Part shown: piece by piece, positions 8,751-17,032 of the stretch
Position numbering within the stretch: position 1 is the first letter of the stretch
Layout of the letters: the number at the start of each line of letters is the position of its first letter
Origin: an uncultured Pelagimonas sp.
Lineage (GTDB): Bacteria > Pseudomonadota > Alphaproteobacteria > Rhodobacterales > Rhodobacteraceae
DNA length: 64,000 nt
Assembly (NCBI RefSeq): GCF_947498515.1
Contig: NZ_CANMKO010000006.1
Coordinates: 124,001 to 188,000 of the forward strand
Direction: 5' to 3'
The notes under the pieces: generated by a model
What the model was told of the DNA's origin: nothing
Databases searched by the model: none
Seen by the model: only the letters and a program-made list of their open reading frames with translations
Made by a program: the position numbers and the translations under genes

Positions 8751-9131
8751 TCAGCCTAGCAGGTCATTGTGATCCCACATGGCGGTCAAAGACCGCTCTC
8801 CAATACGGGCCAAACGCGCTAGCGTCGCGGCTTCGGCAACCAAATCACCCAGCTCTAGGCAATTGATCACGTCACGAGCAACATCAGACAGGCCCACCAT
8901 GCCAATCTGATCTGCAATGGCGCTTAGCGCGCGCAGCCCTTTGTGCAAATCCTCACGCGGACCATGCACGGCCATTTCCTGTAGAGCGCATAACCTATGC
9001 GCCAGCTCTTCCATCGCGCGACAAATGACGTCTTCGGCGGCATGTGGCCCCAAATCTGCGCAAAGCGTTTCGATTTGATCTGCATTCATGCTCGGCCGTT
9101 CCATCGGCGCGAGGTACGTTACCTCTTTCAC
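8751..9131 (-). CDS. Small conserved helical protein, function unknown
   Basis: A protein of up to 126 residues, predicted to be almost wholly alpha-helical, with no signal peptide, membrane segment or recognised catalytic motif. It ends in SLTAMWDHNDLLG. The helical layout with several conserved-looking acidic and His positions is faintly like histidine-phosphotransfer folds, but I see no canonical HxxKG site. The start is uncertain: GTG 9131 has a GGGGTGAG-like site, while ATG 9104 and ATG 9089 are in-frame alternatives. It is divergent from the carbonic anhydrase gene. Confidence 0.65.
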   Translation of the reverse strand: MKEVTYLAPMERPSMNADQIETLCADLGPHAAEDVICRAMEELAHRLCALQEMAVHGPREDLHKGLRALSAIADQIGMVGLSDVARDVINCLELGDLVAEAATLARLARIGERSLTAMWDHNDLLG

Positions 9132-9260
9132 ATCTCACCCCATTATTACTGCCCCCACGGCAGGAACAATCTTGCAGATGTGAGTTCCCAAAAGGTTATT
9201 CCTAAAACCCTATTTCTGCGTCTTTTCTCTCGAATTTCCGGCGAATCCTCTTTAGTTACG

Positions 9261-9275
9261 TCGAAACACTTTCGA
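9261..9275. promoter_or_regulatory. Small inverted repeat before the carbonic anhydrase ribosome site
   Basis: TCGAAA and TTTCGA flank CAC immediately upstream of the GGAGG ribosome site at 9279-9285. It could be an operator or a short hairpin affecting translation initiation. Only position and symmetry support it. Confidence 0.3.
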
Positions 9276-9288
9276 GATGGAGGTTCGG

Positions 9289-9933
9289 ATGGAACATGTG
9301 CACCCTTTGCCCGAGTATTTGGTCAGACGCTACAAAGGTTGGAAAGCGACGGAATACGCTGACAACAGCGCTTGGTTTCGCAAACTTGCCGAGGGGCAAC
9401 ATCCGCGCGCCATGGTGATCAGCTGCTGCGATTCTCGTGTCCATGCGACATCACTCTTTGGCGCGGATCAGGGTGAATTTTTTCTACATCGAAATATTGC
9501 CAACCTTGTCCCCCCTTACCAACCCGACGGAAAGCAACACGGGACATCGGCGGCGCTGGAGTATGCGGTCACCGCACTTAAGGTTGCCCATGTGATTGTC
9601 TTGGGCCATTCGCAATGTGGCGGTGTTCAGGGATGTCTCGACATGTGCAGCGGCAAGGCCCCGCAGCTCGAGGAAAAGACATCTTTTGTTGGGCGTTGGA
9701 TGGATATTTTGCGGCCCGGTTACGAGCAGGTCAAAGATATCGCCCCTGAAGATCAGGCTCGGGCTTTGGAAAAGGAATCCATCTTGGTGTCTTTGAACAA
9801 CCTCATGACCTTCCCCTTTGTGCAAAAGGCCGTGGCGGCCAATGACTTGTCCCTGCATGGTCTTTGGACCGACATCGGCGAAGGCGGTTTGGAAGGGTAC
9901 GACCCCAAGACAGGGGAATTCAACCCGCTGTAA
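9289..9933 (+). CDS. Beta-class carbonic anhydrase
   Basis: A 214-residue zinc enzyme interconverting CO2 and bicarbonate in the cytoplasm. The zinc ligands and active-site dyad are visible: MVISCCDSRVHAT (Cys and the Asp-Arg pair) and VLGHSQCGGVQG (His and second Cys). Length and the C-terminal helix match bacterial beta enzymes. ATG 9289 is preferred to the ATG four codons earlier because GGAGGTT lies at the right distance before it. It is monocistronic on the plus strand. Confidence 0.93.
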   Translation: MEHVHPLPEYLVRRYKGWKATEYADNSAWFRKLAEGQHPRAMVISCCDSRVHATSLFGADQGEFFLHRNIANLVPPYQPDGKQHGTSAALEYAVTALKVAHVIVLGHSQCGGVQGCLDMCSGKAPQLEEKTSFVGRWMDILRPGYEQVKDIAPEDQARALEKESILVSLNNLMTFPFVQKAVAANDLSLHGLWTDIGEGGLEGYDPKTGEFNPL

Positions 9934-9946
9934 CCTAAAGACGTTT

Positions 9947-9976
9947 CCGGGGGATGGGGTCTCCCCGTTTCCCCGG
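9947..9976 (+). terminator. GC-rich nested hairpin after the carbonic anhydrase gene
   Basis: CCGGGG and CCCCGG enclose a second pairing GGGG/CCCC. The hairpin begins 14 bases after the stop codon. No clear T-run follows, so it may be a weak terminator or a transcript-protecting structure. Confidence 0.35.
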
Positions 9977-10043
9977 TGTATGTCAGGTTTCTCCTATCGC
10001 GTCGTGCAGGCCACAGAGGCTGCTCATGATGGAGTTCTGGAAA

Positions 10044-10373
10044 TTAGCCCAACTCACCAGAATGCCCGTCAGGGTGCATTTTAATGCTTGGTCGGCCAAT
10101 GCGGTTTGCGATCTCTGCCAAAGGAATGCCAAGCCCACGGCCTGTACATATGGCTTCTCCGTTTTCGTTGAGAATAACTAGCCGCCCTTCTCGAAAACAC
10201 AGGCCGTAGCCCTTTTCGGACAACCGCGTGTCGATCTCGCTCCAATTGGGCGCTGTTTCGAGGATCGGCCCCAAAAACAAACGCAAAAGCGCCTGAGTCT
10301 CGCAGTCAATTGGTCCCGGCAAACCGTTGGTCGCCTGAGCCCAGCTTTTGGTCTTTTCACTATGATGTGTCAT
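10044..10373 (-). CDS. Small protein of unknown function, paralogue of the divergent neighbour
   Basis: A 109-residue protein without signal peptide or membrane segment. Residues about 28-97 share a domain with the divergently transcribed gene at 10496-10966: both have W-x-E-I/L-x3-RL, a central G, an (I/V)C segment, then LG and a final IGRP or FGRP motif. The ATG is preceded by AAGGAG, which supports translation. I do not recognise a function. Similar short modules occur next to relaxase domains in my memory, but no mobilisation gene is present here, so no function is assigned. Confidence 0.7.
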   Translation of the reverse strand: MTHHSEKTKSWAQATNGLPGPIDCETQALLRLFLGPILETAPNWSEIDTRLSEKGYGLCFREGRLVILNENGEAICTGRGLGIPLAEIANRIGRPSIKMHPDGHSGELG

Positions 10374-10495
10374 GGATCATGCTCCTTGCCTACAGGATCA
10401 GCCTGACAAAGGAGTTTGGCGAAATTAGGGCTGGGATGACAGATTGCCGCATCATCGATAATGGCTTCTTAACCTTCGTGAAGCATCCTTGAAGA

Positions 10496-10966
10496 ATGGA
10501 AAAGCGTTCTGTTACCCTCAAGCTGCCAAAACAGGTATGGGATGCGCTGCTCAAACGGGATCCCTCGTTGGAGCAAGCGATAGCCACGGTTTTGCAGTCC
10601 CATGTCACCCGCTCTTTGCGGGTTGTTGATACGGGGTTAGACGATGCTTTTCGACAAAGCCTAGTTAGCCATTTTGAAAAGGCCCGCAGTTGGCCCGAAC
10701 TTCAGGGCCGACTGAAACTGATCGGCTTGTCCTGTCGCGTGTCCCACGACGGGTTAGCCCTATTTGATTCCGCCACACGCCAGCGGGTTTGCGGTTTAAA
10801 AAGGTTGGGCTGGTCCGAATCAAAGCTGGTTGAACAATTCGGTCGCCCTTTCCCACAGGCGATCCGCCGCTGGCATTGTGAGTCGATGATCGACGGGACC
10901 GAGGATCAGTCCAAGACCGTGTCAGGCGGCAAACAAACTCTTGCAGCCACCGCGCACCGGCGTTGA
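10496..10966 (+). CDS. Unknown protein with the same domain as the divergent neighbour
   Basis: A 156-residue protein. The first 40 residues (SVTLKLPKQVWDALLKRDPS) resemble a short helical, possibly DNA-binding or oligomerising segment. Residues about 60-125 match the domain of the minus-strand gene at 10044-10373, with aligned W-PEL, RL, G, VC, RLGW and FGRPF. The C-terminus is basic and probably disordered. The ribosome site is weak. The two genes are separated by 122 bases and look like a divergent duplicated pair. No function is recognised. Confidence 0.65.
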   Translation: MEKRSVTLKLPKQVWDALLKRDPSLEQAIATVLQSHVTRSLRVVDTGLDDAFRQSLVSHFEKARSWPELQGRLKLIGLSCRVSHDGLALFDSATRQRVCGLKRLGWSESKLVEQFGRPFPQAIRRWHCESMIDGTEDQSKTVSGGKQTLAATAHRR

Positions 10967-11464
10967 GAATGGTGACGGTCGTAGCGGACGACCACTACGC
11001 GGACCTGCCAATGCACATAGGGCACGAAGTCGTCTTGCGCGGGCTGTTTGTGTTAAAATGCTCATCTTTTTTGCTCCTTTACTGCCTCTGCCGGTATGAT
11101 TCCGGCTGGTGATCTATTGTCACCTGTTCCCAAGTATTCTCGGAAAACCGGGCGAAAACGCGACAAAGTTTAGGATTTTGTGAGAGCAATAAGTCGAGCA
11201 TGGCGAACCAGAGCGACTGCGGTCCATGTCTGAGAGAGTGGAGAGAGTGGACCGCAGTCGTTATACCAGCACCGGGTTCGGTGCGAAAACGTAAGTGTGT
11301 CGCGCTAGGCGACGTAGGCGTTACCGGGTGAGAGACCAAAGTCACGGTCGCGCCATATTGTCCGTAAAACTGTTATAACCCGCGCCTTGATTTTGTCACA
11401 GTGCTTCTGAGCATAGGGTAAGGTCCCTTTGGAACAGGCCACCCTATCCATTTGAGTAGGCAGC
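10967..11464. other. Gene-free stretch with one strong inverted repeat
   Basis: No convincing coding region is seen between the small unknown gene ending at 10966 and the asd terminator beginning at 11465. An open frame of 88 codons at 11079-11345 on the minus strand lacks a ribosome site and family features and is not called. The stretch holds the 13-bp inverted repeat at 11214-11260. It could be the degraded remains of a mobile or duplicated segment, or it may contain an uncharacterised RNA; the sequence does not decide. Confidence 0.5.
11214..11260. repeat. 13-bp perfect inverted repeat with a tandem 9-mer in the loop
   Basis: CGACTGCGGTCCA (11214-11226) and TGGACCGCAGTCG (11248-11260) are exact inverted copies. 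The 21-base loop together with the first two bases of the right arm contains GAGAGAGTG repeated twice in tandem (11232-11249). No T-run follows on either strand, so it is not a standard terminator. Confidence 0.7.
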
Positions 11465-11494
11465 AAAAAGGCCGGCGGAAACGATCCACCGGCC
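11465..11494 (-). terminator. Rho-independent terminator of asd
   Basis: On the minus strand GGCCGGTGGA pairs with TCCGCCGGCC (10 bp including one G-U pair) around a 5-base loop and is followed by TTTTT. It begins 21 bases after the asd stop codon. Confidence 0.85.
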
Positions 11495-11515
11495 CCAGTA
11501 TTGATTGTCTACGAT

Positions 11516-12538
11516 TTAGCCCTTTTTCAAGGCTTTCTGTCCAAGAACTTCGGCAATCTGTACCGCGTTCAATGCCGCGCCTTTGCGCAGGTTATCGGAC
11601 ACGCACCACAGGTTCAGACCATTGTCGATGGTGCTGTCCTGACGGATTCGGCTGATGAATGTGGCAAAGTCACCAACGCATTCCTTGGGCGTCACATAGC
11701 CGCCATCTTCGCGCTTATCGATCACCATGATTCCAGGTGCTTCACGCAGGATGTCGCGCGCCTCATCTTCATCCAGAAACTCTTCGAACTCGATATTGAT
11801 CGATTCCGAGTGCCCTACAAAAACCGGAACACGCACACAAGTTGCCGTGACCTTGATCGCCGGATCGACAATCTTTTTGGTTTCGGCAACCATTTTCCAT
11901 TCTTCCTTGGTCGATCCATCTTCCATGAAGACGTCGATATGAGGAATGACGTTGAACGCGATCTCTTTTGGATAAACCTTGGCCGGAACCTCGTTCACCG
12001 GATTGTAAACAGCCTTGGTTTGTTCCCAAAGCTCTTCCATCGCCTCTTTGCCCGATCCGGACACCGACTGATACGTCGACACAACAACGCGTTTGATCTT
12101 GGCACGATCATGCAGCGGCTTGAGCGCCACAACCATCTGCGCAGTCGAACAGTTGGGATTCGCGATGATGTTCTTTTTGGTATAGCCCATCACAGCGTCT
12201 GCATTGCACTCTGGTACGATCAACGGAACGTCCGGATCATAACGATAGAGCGAGCTGTTATCGATTACGACACAGCCTTGCTTGGCCGCAATTGGTGCAA
12301 ATTCTTTGGTCGCCGCAGAGCCAACCGCGAAAAGCGCCATGTCCCAACCGGTAAAGTCAAAGGTGGCCAGGTCCTTGGTCTTTAACGTCGTTTCGCCAAA
12401 CGTCACCTCTGTCCCCAGTGATTTGCGCGATGCAAGCACTGCGATTTCGTCGACGGGGAATTCCCGTTCGGCGAGGATGTTCAGCATTTCGCGGCCCACA
12501 TTCCCTGTGGCACCCACGACAACGACCCTATAGCCCAT
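11516..12538 (-). CDS. asd: Aspartate-semialdehyde dehydrogenase
   Basis: A 340-residue NADP-dependent enzyme reducing aspartyl phosphate to aspartate semialdehyde, the branch point to lysine/diaminopimelate, threonine and methionine. The nucleotide-binding motif VVGATGNVGREML is at the N-terminus, the catalytic Cys is in NPNCSTAQM (near residue 131) and the substrate-side His in FVGHSESI. The open frame extends 54 codons upstream, but ATG 12538 has an ideal AAGGAGG site and the family start MGYRVVVVGATG. It is monocistronic with its own terminator. dapD and dapE of the same pathway lie at 15.8 and 20.3 kb. Confidence 0.96.
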   Translation of the reverse strand: MGYRVVVVGATGNVGREMLNILAEREFPVDEIAVLASRKSLGTEVTFGETTLKTKDLATFDFTGWDMALFAVGSAATKEFAPIAAKQGCVVIDNSSLYRYDPDVPLIVPECNADAVMGYTKKNIIANPNCSTAQMVVALKPLHDRAKIKRVVVSTYQSVSGSGKEAMEELWEQTKAVYNPVNEVPAKVYPKEIAFNVIPHIDVFMEDGSTKEEWKMVAETKKIVDPAIKVTATCVRVPVFVGHSESINIEFEEFLDEDEARDILREAPGIMVIDKREDGGYVTPKECVGDFATFISRIRQDSTIDNGLNLWCVSDNLRKGAALNAVQIAEVLGQKALKKG

Positions 12539-12873
12539 TTGGCCCTCCTTAAGGATACATACGCACGCCAAGATCACCTTGGCGCGGCTCGCGCTCAATA
12601 TCCGAGTGTGGGCTTTTGGAAAAGGCCTTAATCTGCTGCAAACGGTCACCTTTGCGGCTATGCAACAGGCATACTGCCCAAAATGGCACGTTTTGAACAA
12701 AAATCGGCGCTTTTCAGCTCTGTTAAAAGTGTCTCCTTGCCCTGTAACTGTTCCTTAACTTATTCAGGGCTTAGGAATAAGCAGAAACACCCACTGGTTG
12801 CATTTTTTCCCCATTCGGGCTAACTAGCGGGCAAAAATAACAATACTTGGGCAAAGCCCTAAGGACTGGGACG
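12539..12873. other. 335-base divergent promoter region, asd / sugar dehydratase
   Basis: This gap carries the promoters of asd (minus) and the polysaccharide-biosynthesis dehydratase (plus). A 7-bp inverted repeat, CTTATTC and GAATAAG with a 9-base spacer (12759-12781), is the only structured element I see and could be an operator. The plus-strand side is relatively AT-rich. No small gene is evident. Confidence 0.4.
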
Positions 12874-14748
12874 ATGTTTTTTGAGCTCGTGACTAGCATG
12901 TCGCGTCAGCAGAAATCGCTGGTATTTGCCTTTGTTGACGCTTTGGTTATCCCAGCTGCTCTACTGTTCGCCTATGTTCTAACCGATCCATCCGCCTTTG
13001 GATCAGCAAACGCCTCGCAAATTCTTCCGATACTGATCTGCTTGATTGCGCTTGGTGCCGCAGCTGAATGGCGGTTGGGTCTTCCTCAGACCAAGCTTAA
13101 TGCCTACGAGATGCGCGGGATCATTCGAACGGTTCCGTTGGCGATCTTCCTCGGTGTGGCGTGTTTCGCGCTTGGCGTCGTTTTCTCCGCCCCGGTTCCA
13201 CCTGCCGTTTGCTTTATTTTCAGCTTGCTCGTTCTGGTCTTCACTGCGACTTGGCGAATTGTTTTGCGCCAAATCACACTGGAAATTTACCGGCGTGGCT
13301 CTGATCGAATGCGGGTTTTGGTTTACGGTGCCGGGCAAACCGGCCAGCAATTGGTCGCCGCCCTACGCCAAGACAATTCAATCAACCCTGTTGCGTTCGT
13401 TGATGACAATCCGACTTTGCAAAGCAGTATGATCGCAGGTCTCCGTGTCATCGCCCCGTCGCATATTTCCGAGTTGACCAAAAAGAAGCCCATCGATCGC
13501 ATCGTTCTGGCCATGCCGTCTTTGAACCAACCCGCATTGGCCCGGATCGCCCAAAGCCTCCGCCATATGGGGTGTGAGATTCACGCCTTGCCTTCGTTTG
13601 CGACGCTTGTCGGTGATAGTGCCCTAAAAAAGAGTGTGACCGCAGTTTCCATTGACGACCTGCTTGGCCGCAATCAGCTCGAAAACGAACTACCAAGCGT
13701 CAGCGAAGCGTATAGCAATCGCCGTATTCTTGTCACCGGAGCTGGGGGGTCGATTGGCTCCGAACTGTGCCGCCAGTTGATTGCTTGCAAGCCCGCCTGT
13801 GTTGTTCTTCTCGATCATTCCGAACTCGCTTTGTACAATATCGACAAAGAAATTCGTGATTTGAGCTCTGGGTTTGAAGTTGTTCCGGTTTTGGGATCTG
13901 TCCAAAACGCGGCTTTGCTTCAGGACGTTCTTGACGACCACAAAATCGAAGTGGTTTTGCATGCCGCCGCTTACAAACATTTGCCACTGGTCGAAAGCAA
14001 TCCAATTGCCGGGCTTACCAACAATGTGCTGGGGACCAAAACCATTGCAGACGCCGCGCGCGAAGCCGGGGTTGAGCGGTTTATTCTCGTTTCGTCCGAC
14101 AAAGCGGTCCGCCCAACAAATGTAATGGGCGCATCAAAACGTTTGGCAGAGCTGGTCATCCAAGACCTTGCGACACGCCGATCAACCACCCAGTTTTCCA
14201 TGGTGAGGTTTGGCAATGTGTTGGGATCGAGCGGATCAGTTATCCCGTTGTTCGAGGAACAGATTGCGCGTGGCGGTCCCGTCACCCTGACAGATCCCGC
14301 TGTGACCCGTTACTTCATGACAATTTCCGAGGCTGCGCGCTTGGTTTTGTTGGCCGGGTCGTTTGCCCGCGGCGGCGACGTGTTCGTTTTGGATATGGGC
14401 AAGCCTGTGCCAATCCGCAAACTTGCCCGCCAAATGATCGAAGCGGCAGGGTACTCGGTGAGATCGCCCGAATTCCCCAATGGCGACATCGAGATCGCCA
14501 TCACAGGTCTTCGCAAAGGTGAAAAGCTCCATGAAGAGCTGTTGATTTCACCAGATATGTTGACGACGCCGCATCCGAAAATTCTGCGGGCTCAGGAAAC
14601 CCATCTTTCGGAATTTGAAATCGCAACCGCGTTGCGTGAACTGCGAAATGCTATTGAAAGCCGCGACGAAGTGGCGGCTCGCGAGGTCATTGCGCGTTGG
14701 GTTGAGCGCCGGCTTGAGACAGACCAGGTTCAGGACGGATCGGCCTGA
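12874..14748 (+). CDS. FlaA1/CapD-type UDP-sugar 4,6-dehydratase, membrane-anchored
   Basis: A 624-residue inner-membrane protein of the WbpM/CapD/FlaA1 family, which makes 4-keto-6-deoxy UDP-sugars for surface polysaccharides. About four transmembrane helices occupy residues 15-125. A first Rossmann-like domain has LVYGAGQTGQQLV, and the catalytic dehydratase domain has LVTGAGGSIGSELC. The active-site series is SSDKAVRPTNVMGASKR, with Met in place of the usual Tyr, as is typical of this family. ATG 12874 follows AAGGA by eight bases. No glycosyltransferase cluster is adjacent, so its polysaccharide is unknown. Confidence 0.9.
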   Translation: MFFELVTSMSRQQKSLVFAFVDALVIPAALLFAYVLTDPSAFGSANASQILPILICLIALGAAAEWRLGLPQTKLNAYEMRGIIRTVPLAIFLGVACFALGVVFSAPVPPAVCFIFSLLVLVFTATWRIVLRQITLEIYRRGSDRMRVLVYGAGQTGQQLVAALRQDNSINPVAFVDDNPTLQSSMIAGLRVIAPSHISELTKKKPIDRIVLAMPSLNQPALARIAQSLRHMGCEIHALPSFATLVGDSALKKSVTAVSIDDLLGRNQLENELPSVSEAYSNRRILVTGAGGSIGSELCRQLIACKPACVVLLDHSELALYNIDKEIRDLSSGFEVVPVLGSVQNAALLQDVLDDHKIEVVLHAAAYKHLPLVESNPIAGLTNNVLGTKTIADAAREAGVERFILVSSDKAVRPTNVMGASKRLAELVIQDLATRRSTTQFSMVRFGNVLGSSGSVIPLFEEQIARGGPVTLTDPAVTRYFMTISEAARLVLLAGSFARGGDVFVLDMGKPVPIRKLARQMIEAAGYSVRSPEFPNGDIEIAITGLRKGEKLHEELLISPDMLTTPHPKILRAQETHLSEFEIATALRELRNAIESRDEVAAREVIARWVERRLETDQVQDGSA

Positions 14749-14758
14749 ACCTGGTCTG
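14720..14758. terminator. 15-bp perfect stem overlapping a stop codon, probably bidirectional
   Basis: CAGACCAGGTTCAGG and its exact inverse are separated by 9 bases. The right arm contains the dehydratase stop codon (14746-14748), and the convergent LOG gene ends 7 bases further at 14765, so one hairpin could serve both transcripts. T-runs are poor on both sides, which makes intrinsic termination less certain than the stem strength suggests. Confidence 0.6.
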
Positions 14759-14764
14759 GTTGCT

Positions 14765-15607
14765 TTAGCGCCCGGGAATATCGCTCCTAGCTGGGGCTGG
14801 ATCCCAGTTTTCGATGATCTCCGCCGCTTCTTCCCCCGTCTCTACAAAACGGAATAGGTCGAGGTCCTCAGGGCTAATCGTCCCTGCATCTTGCAAAGCA
14901 TCCCAATTGACGATCTTTTCCCAAAACGCCCGACCAAAGAGCAGGAACGGCACACGCTGCATCCGCCCTGTTTGAATGAGCGTCAACGCCTCAAACATCT
15001 CATCCAACGTGCCAAAACCACCCGGAAAAACGCAGATCGCCCGCGCCCGCATCAGGAAATGCATTTTGCGTATGGCAAAGTAGTGAAAGTTGAAGGCCAG
15101 TTCCGGAGTGACATAGGGGTTCGGGGCCTGTTCATGCGGCAGGACGATATTCAACCCGATCGACACGCCACCCTCTTCTTCGGCACCGCGATTTCCGGCT
15201 TCCATCACACCGGGCCCGCCACCCGTGGTCACAACATAGTCTCGGTTCCCGGACGCAATGGACTTGCGCGTCATCAAGCGGGCAAACTTGCGCGCTTCGT
15301 CGTAAAAATGCGAAAGGTCGGCCAAGGTCTTGGTGCGGGCTGTATCCTTGTTCTCGGGAGCAGGAATACGCGCGCCACCAAAGAGGACAATGGTGGAATC
15401 AATCCCCTGTTCATCCAAAAGCAGCTCTGGTTTGAGTAGTTCTAGCTGCAACCTGACCGGCCGAAGCGCATCGCGACACAAAAAATCTTCGTCCGCAAAG
15501 GCCAACCGATAGGCCGGAGACCGCGTTTGAGGCGTATCTGGAATATGCTCAGCAGTATCCAAATCGGTATGGGCGTCGCGAAACCTACTGCGGCGGTCGT
15601 CTGTCAT
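14765..15607 (-). CDS. LOG-family protein (TIGR00730-type, Rossmann fold)
   Basis: A 280-residue protein with the lysine-decarboxylase-like LOG fold. Such proteins hydrolyse nucleoside 5'-monophosphates, releasing cytokinin-like bases or recycling nucleotides. The two diagnostic motifs are present: TTGGGPGVMEAGNRGA and CVFPGGFGTLDEMFE. The first 75 residues are an extension typical of the longer proteobacterial branch. ATG 15607 has AAGGA seven bases upstream. The gene is monocistronic; a LacI-like palindrome lies 24-37 bases upstream of its start. Confidence 0.87.
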   Translation of the reverse strand: MTDDRRSRFRDAHTDLDTAEHIPDTPQTRSPAYRLAFADEDFLCRDALRPVRLQLELLKPELLLDEQGIDSTIVLFGGARIPAPENKDTARTKTLADLSHFYDEARKFARLMTRKSIASGNRDYVVTTGGGPGVMEAGNRGAEEEGGVSIGLNIVLPHEQAPNPYVTPELAFNFHYFAIRKMHFLMRARAICVFPGGFGTLDEMFEALTLIQTGRMQRVPFLLFGRAFWEKIVNWDALQDAGTISPEDLDLFRFVETGEEAAEIIENWDPAPARSDIPGR

Positions 15608-15630
15608 GTACCAGTCCTTCTTTGTTACAG

Positions 15631-15644
15631 TGTTAGTGCTAACG
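15631..15644. promoter_or_regulatory. LacI-type operator-like palindrome upstream of the LOG gene
   Basis: TGTTAGTGCTAACG contains exact arms GTTAG/CTAAC around TG. It resembles the general TGTTAGCGCTAACA pattern of LacI-family operators. Position just upstream of the LOG gene start suits repression, but no LacI-family gene is in the window. Confidence 0.35.
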
Positions 15645-15836
15645 CGTTGATCGCAAAGTTTCCAGAGAGCGTCGCAACACCGCCCCGCTCTGTTCAATCT
15701 GGATGCGACGGATGCGATTGTCCCTGCGCGCGATCCCGCAGAGATTACGGAAAATCAGACAAGGGTGAATCTTTGGGATGACGGCAGGCCGCGCTTTGGC
15801 TATCACGCATGAAACACCAGACAACCGGAGTGCCCC

Positions 15837-16664
15837 ATGTCCAATGCACAGCTTGAAACCGCCATCGAAGCCGCGTGGGAAGCACGCGACACCATCACGC
15901 CCGCAACGACCGGCGAAACCCGCGAGGCCATCGAAGATACGTTGAACGCTTTGGATAGCGGCGAGCTGCGCGTTGCGGAAAAACAAGCGGACGGCAGCTG
16001 GCACGTCAATCAGTGGGCCAAGAAGGCCGTTCTTCTTGGCTTCCGCATCAAAGATATGGAAGAGCAATCCGGTGGCCCACAAGGCTCTGGCTGGTGGGAC
16101 AAGGTCGACAGCAAATTCAAAGGCTGGGGCGACAACCAATGGAAAGCCGCGGGGTTCCGCGCCGTGCCTAACGCGATTGTGCGCAAATCGGCCTACATCG
16201 CGCCCGGCGTTGTATTGATGCCCTCCTTTGTTAACCTCGGCGCGCATGTTGACGAAGGCACAATGGTCGACACATGGGCTACCGTCGGTAGCTGTGCCCA
16301 GATCGGTAAAAACGTTCACCTCTCGGGCGGCGTTGGTATTGGTGGCGTGTTGGAACCCATGCAGGCCGGCCCAACCATCATCGAGGATAACTGCTTTATC
16401 GGCGCGCGGTCCGAAGTGGTCGAAGGTTGTATCGTTCGCGAAGGCTCCGTTCTAGGCATGGGCGTGTTCATCGGCCAGTCGACCAAAATCGTTGACCGTG
16501 AAACCGGCGAAATCATGTACGGCGAAGTACCCCCCTATTCGGTGGTTGTCGCAGGTTCCATGCCATCGAAAAACGGCATTAACCTCTATTGCGCTGTGAT
16601 CGTGAAACGCGTGGACGAGCGGACCCGCTCGAAAACCGGCATCAACGAATTGCTGCGTGACTGA
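15837..16664 (+). CDS. dapD: Tetrahydrodipicolinate N-succinyltransferase
   Basis: A 275-residue trimeric enzyme transferring succinyl from succinyl-CoA to tetrahydrodipicolinate in the succinylase branch of lysine and diaminopimelate synthesis. The N-terminal helical domain (about residues 1-100) is followed by left-handed hexapeptide repeats in which [23 protein letters not shown] is the family hallmark, then [25 protein letters not shown]. Length is standard. Its stop overlaps the next start as TGATG, so it heads a short operon with two small unknown genes. dapE lies 3.6 kb downstream on the same strand. Confidence 0.96.
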   Translation: MSNAQLETAIEAAWEARDTITPATTGETREAIEDTLNALDSGELRVAEKQADGSWHVNQWAKKAVLLGFRIKDMEEQSGGPQGSGWWDKVDSKFKGWGDNQWKAAGFRAVPNAIVRKSAYIAPGVVLMPSFVNLGAHVDEGTMVDTWATVGSCAQIGKNVHLSGGVGIGGVLEPMQAGPTIIEDNCFIGARSEVVEGCIVREGSVLGMGVFIGQSTKIVDRETGEIMYGEVPPYSVVVAGSMPSKNGINLYCAVIVKRVDERTRSKTGINELLRD

Positions 16665-17032
16665 TGTCAAAACGCTTCGCCTCACTCTGCACCGCGTGGC
16701 TAGCCCTTGGGTTGGCCACCACTGCCTTGGCCGGACCATATGATGGGCTCTACTTCCCCGAAGGAGGAGCCGACCATTGGGATTGCCAGCGCGTCGGTGC
16801 AGATGGCGGAGCGATTTCCGTGCGAGACAACATGTTTGAGGGGGTGGAGAACCGCTGCACCCTGACCAATCCTGTTGCCGTGCGCGGTATGGAAGCCACG
16901 CTTTATGATGCGAAATGCAATGGCGAGGGCATGGAGTACGAGTATCGCATGATGCTGATGTCCAGCCCGCCGGGCCTTACCATTATCCGCGAAGGCTATG
17001 CCTCTTATTTCGAACGGTGTGATCAGCGATGA
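16664..17032 (+). CDS. Small secreted protein with four cysteines
   Basis: A 122-residue protein with a clear signal peptide (SLCTAWLALGLATTALAG, cleavage near residue 23). The mature part has four Cys (DWDC-, NRC-, AKC-, ERC-type contexts), suggesting two disulfides in the periplasm. No enzymatic motif is recognised. Its start shares one base with the dapD stop and its end overlaps the next gene by four bases (ATGA), so translation of the three genes is coupled. Why a periplasmic protein is coupled to dapD is unknown. Confidence 0.78.
   Translation: MSKRFASLCTAWLALGLATTALAGPYDGLYFPEGGADHWDCQRVGADGGAISVRDNMFEGVENRCTLTNPVAVRGMEATLYDAKCNGEGMEYEYRMMLMSSPPGLTIIREGYASYFERCDQR

Noticed and set aside
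10044-10966. Toxin-antitoxin pair
   Set aside because: The two genes are divergent and homologous to each other, unlike the co-directional, unrelated genes of standard systems.
11079-11345. 88-codon minus-strand frame in the gene-free stretch
   Set aside because: Its middle is the 13-bp inverted repeat and tandem 9-mer; no family resemblance and no good ribosome site.
11501-12385. 294-codon open frame antisense to asd
   Set aside because: Mirror of asd and its terminator; no motif or initiation signal.
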